Origin: Neurospora tetrasperma FGSC 2508
Lineage: Eukaryota; Ascomycota; Sordariomycetes; Sordariales; Sordariaceae
Assembly: GCF_000213175.1 (NCBI RefSeq)
Contig: NW_009799100.1
Span: forward strand, 2,983,952 to 3,047,951
Direction of reading: 5' to 3'
DNA: 64,000 bases
Shown here: one piece after another, positions 35,279 to 42,985 of the stretch
How the letters are laid out: each line of letters opens with the position of its first letter
Position numbering within the stretch: the first letter of the stretch is position 1
Made by a program: the position numbers and the translations under genes
Notes under the pieces: model-generated
The model's input: the letters and a program-made list of their open reading frames with translations, nothing else
The model's database searches: none
Told to the model about the DNA's origin: nothing

Positions 35279-35794
35279 TCATGATCCAGTCTTCCACTTC
35301 GACCAAGCGGCAAGCACAACACCAACATACACAGTCAAAAGTCCAGCAACCGTCAATACGTCGGCAATCACTTTTGCTCCATATCCGCCCATTCCGGCAC
35401 TCTGTAAAATGGCAAAAATGCTTCCTGAGACTACGATCCGCAAAAGGGACTGAACCTTAGCTGCAATGGATCCTAAGAAAGAATGGGTAATGTGTCAGCG
35501 AGCTTGTAAACTCAGTACAATTGAGGGTATCGTGGCATATGGCACTGGTGATACTGGAATTGAGGATGCATTTACCTGCAACAATTCCAATCTTGCCGAA
35601 CCCAAGTATCTTCAGCAAAGGGGAGACAACCAATTGAAGAAGTATTATAAGTGTACCGGCGAGGATGATGTAACCTTCTAATCCAAGTCCTTCTGGAAGC
35701 TCGGGTAGGAACATAGGTGGCTGATGAAGAAGCCGTGAATTAGCAAGGAAGAAGCTTGTTACGACAAGAACAGCAGATCAGTACCACACACCAT
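35279..35794 (-). CDS. ISG12-like protein F, minimal form
   Basis: Predicted 113-residue membrane protein made of the core only. Exons (complement) 35792-35794 (ATG alone), 35576-35720 and 35279-35472. The first intron begins GTGTGTGG and ends TTCATCAG with a GCTAAT branch site. If it is not used, translation could start at the in-frame ATG at 35714. The hydrophobic exon (YIILAGTLIILLQLVVSPLL in segments) ends LGFGKIGIVA. The last exon holds GSIAAKVQSLLRIVVSGSI, then FAILQSAGMGGYG, in which the usual IGNV is LRIV. The chain ends KWKTGS. The ATG-only exon keeps the family's phase-0 intron and would be the remnant of lost N-terminal modules. Confidence 0.82.
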
Positions 35795-36187
35795 TTTAGC
35801 TTCCGGCTCAAGAGAAAAAGATCGCCAGGCTAGAAGTGAAAAGTAGGTTGGCTTAAGTTTGTGGAAGTGAAGTTGACATTGAGTGTTAACAGGAAGTGGC
35901 TCATAGGCGATGACAGTGGGGAGACAAGGACGGAAGCTTGAAAGGCTTATATGTATCGGATGTCAAGATATACGATGGCTCAAGTACCTTCAAGAGGGAG
36001 CCGGATGATTAGACTCTGCCTTGCCTTTTTGATATGCAAAACCGCTGACAAAATAGGCGCCAACCAGAACCCACTAGGCCTATGCAGACGGCCAACAGCC
36101 ATGTCATGGTGTGATGGTTCCCAACTGCACCCCCACATGATTGTGTGGGAGGCCGGGGCTGAACCGGCCACGTACCAGCCGTTTAAA
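35795..36187. other. Array spacer F-G
   Basis: No gene seen. Confidence 0.45.
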
Positions 36188-37159
36188 TCACAGTTTCGCC
36201 TTGAGGGGATGACGCTCTCCTGGACTCGGCCTCATGATACCCAAACCTGCACGAACGCAAGCAGCGGTACTACCCAGGACACCGGTATAAATCCAAGGAG
36301 CAAGAGTGAAAGCACCCACTCCACCCATGGTTTTGCTCTGGATGCATGCAAAAGTGCTTCCTTTTGCTATGTTTCCAATCCAGGATTGCACTGCACTTGC
36401 GATAGTATCTGGCAGCAGTGGATCTTGCGTTAGCACTTGTGGACAACAGTGTCATGTAAACAGCTGCAGACTTACTTTTTGATACACCTTTAGAAGTGAA
36501 ACCGATGGCTTTCAGAATAGGCTTGTATAGAAGATGAGGGTAGGCGACCAATACAATCAGGACACCTGATACAACAAGTACGAGAAGTGTAGCCTCAAGA
36601 GGATGTTCGGCAGCCCATACTCGAGCCTTTTTGGGGGAACATGATAGATTAGAAACACACCGCGAAACTTAATTCATGGGAGAAGATTTGCTGCATACCT
36701 CCTCATACTGCTTCCTGATGTCCTCTGTAAGCACTCCAGCGGACTCAAGCCAGGGAAGAACCAGCGTAGACCAATCCTGGGGGGTAATTGGTACCTATTT
36801 GATGAAGTAGAGGTAATTAGCTGTGCAACGTACTGTGGTGGTGGCATGAGACTGATGTGTGTTCTGTGAAACTATCATACCGACTTCCCATCTGCTCCTT
36901 CTTTACCCACGCCTGGCTGATAGTCCGACAACTTTGGGATACCGGTACCGTGAAAGACTGAGGAGAACGTGACCTGGAATCACGATGTGTCAGTAAGCCA
37001 GTGTGTGTCCATGTAACTTGTACTCGGGAATTTGTGTGTGTCGCGTAAATGTACCTTGCTTGCATGCTTCTTAGCCTCTTCGATGATTCTCATAAGTATG
37101 ACGGGGGAGATACGGAGCGTGTGAGAAACCCATTCTCCAGCATGGACCTTAACCGTCAT
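36188..37159 (-). CDS. ISG12-like protein G with W-modules
   Basis: Predicted 221-residue protein. Exons (complement) 37055-37159 (105 nt), 36881-36973 (93), 36699-36794 (96), 36476-36626 (151) and 36188-36408. The first exon is a W-module at the start itself: HAGEWVSHTL ... EEAKKHASK. The second is a 31-residue linker and the third another W-module (PITPQDWSTLVLPW). The hydrophobic exon (VWAAEHPLEATL ... KAIGFTSKGVS) is closest to that of gene E, sharing an EHP start and VAYP-x-L-[IL]-YKP. The core reads NTIASAVQSWIGNIAKGS, then TFACIQSKTMGGVGA. A conserved layout of linker, W-module, hairpin and core links D, E and G. Confidence 0.86.
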
Positions 37160-37799
37160 GTTGTTGTTTAATCGATTTGGTAATGTGCAATCAAATCTCT
37201 TTACACATTTGAAGGTGAGTTGTCGCGGCTTCCGCAGATCAAAAGGGCCGTAGAGTGTAGTAGGTGTTGAAGCTTCTTTTGTTGTATGTGATGTGTTGAA
37301 GAGCGTGGTTGGTCACCCATATATATATTATGTACAATCCTTGCAGCCTGATTCGGTATGCTGTGAGGGGTAGGCACAACTAATGTAATTTGCTGGCGCT
37401 TGCAGGGCACGCCGACGACAACTGTCAGGCAGTGTAGATAACGCGAGAAGCCCGTTTCTGCAGATGCTACTTCCACTTTTGGGGGCCAACCACGGATTGG
37501 CGAAATCCGTTGACAGTCCATGAGAACCGAGGCGGCGACCGGGTAGCTCATTTGGAACTAAAGACAACGGAATGGGGATAAAATTGAAAGGGAGCCAACT
37601 GAAGGTAGAGAGGACCGAAATTCACACAAAGATAATAATAATGAGAAAAAAAATTTAAAAAATTTTTTTATTAAAAGAAAAAAAAGGACTGCCACTGTCT
37701 TGAAGTCAATAGCGGGGGAAATTGGTAGGGCCGAGCCAGCAATTGTAAATGGGAGTGCCTGCCAACCTTTACATAATTCCTCCTTCAGAATTCACTCAG
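37160..37799. other. Array spacer G-H with A/T-rich block
   Basis: No gene. The segment 37630-37690 is almost pure A/T, ending in A runs; it lies in the 3' flank of gene H. Confidence 0.5.
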
Positions 37800-38891
37800 C
37801 TATAACCATGCCGTGAACCCGACAAGGTTTTCAAGAGAAAGTGCAAACGCTGCGACTGTCAACCAGGTACCGATCGCGTCGTTTCCCATTTCTTTCCGGG
37901 TTGCCCCAGCGTCAGGACCCAAAGATGCCACAACTGAACGTGGCTGCGATACCTGAGCAGCGCCTGATTCTGCAGTCAGACCATCGGCAGCTTTACCGGT
38001 ACTCAAGCCAGCAGCATCGAGGATGGGACCGATGAGCAACTTGGGAAGTGGTATACCAAAACCTTCGGCGACCACAGTCAGGCTAGCGGTGACTATTACA
38101 CGTGTGATCCATCGTTCGGCTGGGGAGGCCTGAGTCAAACAGTATTAGTCTTTACTGTTGGGACGAGCTGCAGTGGAACCACTCATACCTGCTCATAATG
38201 CTGTTCCACGTTCTTTGTAACTTCCGCAGCGTTGTGAGCTAATCCGCTGGCAGCAGGAACGAAGTGGTGGGTACTCCAGTGGGCGACAACTCCGGAGATC
38301 TGAAAGGCTGTCAACAGATGGTACGGAATGGTATGACACAGAGCATTTCGTCATTGGCTTTCCTTTATAGAAAGGAACCTTACCTGCTCGGCATGGTCCT
38401 TGGTGTTCATGGCAAGGCCAACAACGGCGGGAGCCACCTGCTCAGCATGCTTCTGTGCCTCCATTGCCAGACCGACAGCACGAGGAGCAACCTCCTTTGC
38501 ACCCCATTCCGCGACCTAACCCGAAGATTAGAGATGGGATGTCAGCACGGGTTCCACTTGAGACGAACCGTAGACAATGGAAGTGCAAAGCTTTCAAGCC
38601 TGACAACCTAATCTGTCAATCACTTACCTGTTCAGCATGCTTCTGCGCTTCCATCGCAAGGCCGACCGCACGAGGAGCCACCTCATTAGCTGCCCATTCC
38701 GCAGCCTGACCGCCAACCTGGAATTGCATCCATGGTTAGCGAATATGGTGAACGCCCATTTTTTCCTTCCATGTTCGTAGTTTTTGTCCACCAACCTGCT
38801 CGGCATGTTCTTTGGCGTTCATCACAAGACCAACCACAGCTGGGGCAACGGTGCTCGCGCCCCATTCCGCAATGTGACCCCAGAACGCCAT
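37800..38891 (-). CDS. ISG12-like protein H, repeat-rich with diverged core
   Basis: Predicted 252-residue protein. Exons (complement) 38796-38891 (96), 38628-38717 (90), 38384-38515 (132), 38189-38299 (111) and 37800-38129. Residues 1-106 carry four near-identical helical repeats: AEWGA..VAPA(R)AVGLAM then A(K/Q)(E/K)HAEQ. A fourth exon SGVVAHWSTHHFVP ends HYEQ. The last exon has a hydrophobic stretch ending ILDAAGLSTG, the family position. The following core is weak: EMGNDAIGTWLTVAAF lines up with IGNVLAGSWFAVLQS of gene I. An optional 63-nt in-frame intron (GTAAAG...TTCAG) begins exactly at the conserved phase-1 Gly. A paralogue whose repeats expanded while its core diverged. Confidence 0.75.
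38384..38891 (-). repeat. Coding repeat: HAEQ modules of gene H
   Basis: Exons 38796-38891, 38628-38717 and 38384-38515 encode four copies of a VAP-x-x-VGL-x-M-x-x-x-x-HAEQ helix. Two copies lie in one exon (38384-38515). High similarity between copies suggests recent duplication. Confidence 0.85.
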
Positions 38892-39490
38892 CTCTTTGGT
38901 GTTTTCTGATGTTGGCAAAGGGTTCCGTCTCGCGTGAATTGGGATAGTAGGTAATCCGCGACCGTCAGTCCCCGTTCAGATGGATGAGGAGTAGAGAGTC
39001 CGGCGACAGTTGTTGTTTCCGTTTGCTTTCTCGGGTTTTGCTTCAGCTCTTGAAGAGGGGTGCCGCAGTACCGGGGGTCTGGAGCTGCGTGAGGCCCACA
39101 GAGTGAGAAGTGAATGGTACGGTGCTTTCGCTTGTCGACAAATCAGCGACTGAGCGGTATGTATCTGAATGCAAGGGGACATATACGGCTATCAGCCGAG
39201 ACTGTGTCGATGTTTGTTCGAAGATGAGGAGGAGGGAATATGTCAGAAGTTGCAACTTCCTCTGGCTAGTACTTCAAAACACCGGTCATTGATTTGGAAA
39301 TTGCTGGAAAATACCATCTCGATCAGCGGTAGAGAGTCACAAACCAGGAACAGGCCGTATATTCCTTCTACTTCCGTGATATACCCGGTACAAAGATGAA
39401 TATAGGGCTGGGATTGCGATACCCTCAAGGTATTCAAGAGTAGATGCCATCGTTCTTCATCAAACCACCAAAGCGTTGATTATCCGATCC
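38892..39490. other. Array spacer H-I
   Basis: Nothing supported beyond flanking regulatory sequence. Confidence 0.45.
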
Positions 39491-39801
39491 CTAAAAAAGC
39501 CATAGAATGGCACAAATGATTGGGAGGACGAAAATCGCAAATCCAAAGACCAATCCTGCCATTTTTGCCAAGATCGTGAAGAATCCTGCGCAGGTCGCTC
39601 CTAGACTTTGGAGAACTGCAAACCAGCTACCAGCGAGGACATTCCCAATCATGGAGTGAAACCAGGCCGCGATAGATCCTACAGTGAGTGGTGTGACGAC
39701 GTTAAACCTTGGTTGATCCTCAAGACCCCGTATAAGAGGGTGTACGAACCGGCCCTGACACCAATTTGTGTCCATCCGAGGAGGGATAGAACACAGCCCA
39801 T
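39491..39801 (-). CDS. ISG12-like protein I, half-core form
   Basis: Predicted 79-residue protein. Exons (complement) 39750-39801 and 39491-39678, phase-1 junction at the conserved Gly codon. Only 17 residues (MGCVLSLLGWTQIGVRA) precede the core, so the first hydrophobic segment is almost gone. The core is intact: GSIAAWFHSMIGNVLAGSW, then FAVLQSLGA. Its C-terminal end is a strong hydrophobic helix (FAIFVLPIICAILWLF). MGC at the start could be lipidated (inference). A TATATAG box lies on the minus strand at 39828-39822, about 20 nt above the ATG. Probably a real minimal paralogue; a truncated copy is the alternative. Confidence 0.7.
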
Positions 39802-40437
39802 TCTAGTGACTCTATGAGGACTATATAAGGGAAAGAATTAGTCCATAGTTGAATACATCAGCAATTTGCGTACTCCGTGTAGGATCGCACACACCTTTCG
39901 GGTTTCGAGTATTTTGGATGGTTTGAAAGATAATTGGGGAGGCGGTGCGCGTGGAGAGAAAGTTGAGGGAGGTAGCTACTGGCATGAAGGCTGGAATTGC
40001 TTTCTTATGTTGGAATCATCTGCTGACCTTCAACTTCTCGTAGGCCTCATCCTATCATGGCTGTAGTACGCAAACGACGAAAGCCGTCGACGCAATGACT
40101 AACGTCATGATCCTTTCCGGAGCTAGATGCATGTTCCCGAGTGAAGCGAGAGTCTTTTCATGGGAACTGGCTCATGAGTGACAAAACAGATGGCGAGATA
40201 GAAACACTGAGGGTTTCCCAGGTATAGCGAACAGTACAGCTGCTTCAGAACTCAACTTCCCGGGAGAGGTACGCCTAGTCAAAGTGATAACGAGCAAGGG
40301 CTGACACAATGCGGACCAGAGAATGACAGAGACCGATTATGTTATGACATTCTTGAATCCGACCAACGCAACATATTTCCGAACTAGCATGGTAAGTATG
40401 GTCGACACTTGTCTGATGATGATGTTTTGTCTCCTCC
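39802..40437. other. Array spacer I-J
   Basis: No gene seen. Confidence 0.45.
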
Positions 40438-40876
40438 TCAAATCTCGTCCCTTCCGCAACCCGACATCAGACACTCGGCACTGGAGATCCCAGTAAGGAG
40501 CAATCCGCCACCTTGAACAACTCCGTTGACAATTGCGGCACCATATCCGCCCATTGCAGCGCTCTGCGCAATAGCAAAGGGACTGCCAGCGACAACATTA
40601 CCAATTACGCCCTGAGCTATGGCTGCAGCAGACCCTGCTTCATATCAGCACTTGATCTCCGACCACAACAGCATCAATGCTCTTCGTGTGTAGGTGACAC
40701 TGACCAGCAACGGGCCCAGCAGCACCAAATCCCAATACAGCAAGAATGGGTGCAGTAACTATCGCGGGTGCAGCAACAGCGGCTAGCCCAGCAACGACAG
40801 GAATCAAAGGAATCTTGGGGGCATGGTTAGCACTGGCAGAAGCAGGGAAGGGAGTAAAAAGGCAGCAGTGTACCAT
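40438..40876 (-). CDS. ISG12-like protein J
   Basis: Predicted 122-residue membrane protein, exons (complement) 40705-40876 and 40438-40634. The 60 nt after the ATG look like an intron (GTACAC ... GTGCTAACC ... CCCAAG) and are a multiple of three with no stop. Both the retained form (starting MVHCCLFTPFP) and the spliced form (starting MIPLIPVVAG, 102 residues) are therefore open. The hydrophobic exon ends AVLGFGAAGPVA. The core is GSAAAIAQGVIGNVVAGSP, then FAIAQSAAMGGYGA, close to consensus. The tail holds ISSAECLMSGCGRDEI. The spliced form would match gene F, whose first coding exon is also just ATG. Confidence 0.82.
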
Positions 40877-42207
40877 CTTGAGAGGAGTTTTGTGCAGTGT
40901 TGAGTACGTTAAGCTTTTGGCTTTTTCTGAAATGAAGGCAGGATAGACTGGCGACTTTAGGATGAGTATCGGTGTTCGTCTTAACGCCTAGAAACTTGAG
41001 TCTTGCGTGGGAGTTTATAGAAAGTCAATTCTATGGCACCACTTGATGTCTTCTTACACAATTGTTGTACCTATGATGCAGCTAAAGTCAATCTTCGTTT
41101 TCACGAACAAAATCGTTTGCCTACAGACGAAAACATGAGAGGCCTGCCGAAACGTAGAGAAAGGTTGCTGCTTTCGCTGTTCGTAGCCAAACGCTGTACG
41201 CATGTTTAGGCCTGGGTATAAGTTCGTTGTCGATGTGTCGGCCGCGTGATGGCAACCTGGAAGAATGCCCGGTGTTTCGATTGGTGACGATGTTGGTACC
41301 TGCAGCGCAAACGCAAGACTCAACCGTCCTCTGCCGGCTCCTGTTCCCGGGAGTACCTACGTAACTGTGGTTGCGAGCCAAAGCAAAACCCCCTTGTCAA
41401 GTACAGAGCATGACCCACCACAGGCAAAGCTTCGTGGCTTTGTAGCACTGTGTAATCAGCGATCGCCAGCAACCTGGCCCACGGGTTTTGGTTACCCTGC
41501 TCACCGTATCGGATGTGTGCATAGTACAGTAGTAATGAGTCTCGGGTGTGTAGCCGCTCACGGGAAGTCAGCCAGGGGCAAGCAACGCTGGCACGGCCGG
41601 AAATGTGGTTGACACAGGTCTCGAATGTCGTTTATGGCTTCGAGTCAATAGAACACAAACACCTAAATCCGGACTCTGTGGTTCACTCTGTTGACGAAGA
41701 GAGGCGTGCTCGGTGTCTCACGTGATGCAGGAATGTTGATGCTTCTCGCTTGTGAAAATGCCAAGAAAATCGTTGACATCTGATTAAGGGTTTTCCGGGG
41801 TTGAGTTGGCAAGGCATGCGGAGTCGATGACACCCGGAGAGGCAGTCCGGAGCTCAGTCCTAGGGACATTCGTTTTGACTCCCGCCTTGGTAACCCCACC
41901 TGACCATCACCAAGGATCTCTTTCCTGGTTCAGCGCAAACAAAGAACAGCTTGGACTTGGTCCGGAAGTTGTGTAATGATGATTGCCCCTGAAGTAAGGA
42001 ACGAATAGAGGGGGGCCATTTATTCTCGGATGGGGACCAAAGAACAATTATAAGTCTTGTTCAGACGCCCTTTCATCCTTTGGACTCGCCATCCAACCCT
42101 CATTAACCATCCGGTTCCTATCTCAGAATCCCACGTCCCAGACACATCCTTAACAATCGATCCGATAACGCGGCACTGTCCACAAGTTTTTTCAACTTGA
42201 ACAAACC
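40877..42207. other. Intergenic, right edge of array
   Basis: No gene supported in 1.3 kb. I find no further ISG12 core motif on either strand here. Confidence 0.45.
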
Positions 42208-42357
42208 ATGAATCTGGACAGCTACTCACGACTCATTTCCTCAGACCAAGACGAAGACGTCAAGGCAGAGGGTAGGGCTTGCACAACGCTATTGTCGCTC
42301 TTGATGCTTGTTGGGATCCTTACGTTGGGCGCAACGATGTGGCACGGGAACAGTTAA
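42208..42357 (+). CDS. 49-residue single-pass membrane ORF
   Basis: Short ORF starting ACCATGAAT and ending TAA. An acidic N-terminus (MNLDSYSRLISSDQDEDVKA) precedes one hydrophobic helix (LLSLLMLVGILTLGATM) and a short WHGNS end. A TATAAG box lies at 42049-42054 and the leader between is C/T-rich, as for fungal genes. No family recognised. It could be a real small tail-anchored protein or a chance ORF. A GT-AG intron starting in GAGGGTAGGG cannot be excluded. Confidence 0.42.
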   Translation: MNLDSYSRLISSDQDEDVKAEGRACTTLLSLLMLVGILTLGATMWHGNS

Positions 42358-42985
42358 AGAACTGAAACCTGCGTGACTTCGGTAGGTACTCAATCCGCGA
42401 ACACTGTCAATTCATGCGATATCAGTCGTCCTAACGAGTGCAAGATCCAGATTCGATGACCAGCGACAGCGACAGCGGACAGGACTGGATGGCCGATCGG
42501 TGGGTGACGTCGAAGGAGAGCTCTCTGGTCATAAGTTGAAGGACGGCCGAGGCATGCGATGACAGAATCATACGTTGGATTTCGAATGATGGACAAGTTG
42601 ATACCCAAATTTGTTGGATGGTCGAGGACAATCGTCGATTGCTGGATGACGATGGCGTTTTTGGAGTTTCGAGGTTGAACAGCCCTGCGCCGACAGCGTC
42701 AGTGGACTTTGGCTTTTGACGGAGTTTTTAGCGGGCTCCATTTGCTGCATGCCAGGGCACCAATGCGGGGAAGTGGAGTGGATTATAGCACAGGACAACT
42801 TGGCGTTTGAGGTGGGGCACCTTGACATTAGCATGTGCAGACCGCCTTTGGCAGAATCAAAAACGCTCCACTAAAATTTTCTCGGACTTTGCGTGCTGTG
42901 CACATGTCGGGTCGACTCTCGAGTTTCCTTGCTGCCGTCGAATCCTCGATTTTGGATTGCATCAATTACCATCTCCACATCCACC
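42358..42985. other. Intergenic, ESF1 promoter
   Basis: No gene seen. Upstream region of ESF1. Confidence 0.5.

Larger units (their letters stand above)
27517..40876 (-). other. Tandem array of ISG12/IFI6-like genes
   Basis: Ten co-oriented gene models (called A to J from left to right), nine of them firm. All code for a Gly/Ala-rich hydrophobic hairpin. Most share a phase-1 intron splitting a Gly codon just before the GS-x-A-A...IGNV core, and a phase-0 intron in front of the hydrophobic exon. Paralogue spacing is about 0.4-1.1 kb. Intron phase, order and strand point to serial tandem duplication. The core motif IGN(V/I)-x-x-GS-x-FA-x-x-QS matches the Ifi-6-16 (IFI6/IFI27/ISG12) family known from animals and also reported in fungi. 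Confidence 0.85.

Noticed and set aside
36140-36240. tRNA-like B box (GTTCAGCCC)
   Set aside because: Position 6 of the B box is wrong and no A box or acceptor stem is found; the region is coding for gene G's last exon end and flank.
27517-40876. CRISPR-like or phage-type repeats in the array
   Set aside because: The repeated units are coding exons with introns, of unequal spacing, in a eukaryotic context.
27517-40876. Reading the Gly/Ala hairpins as bacteriocin- or holin-like peptides
   Set aside because: Glycine-zipper composition can mimic these, but the IGNV-x-x-GS-x-FA-x-x-QS core with fixed intron positions fits the Ifi-6-16 family better.
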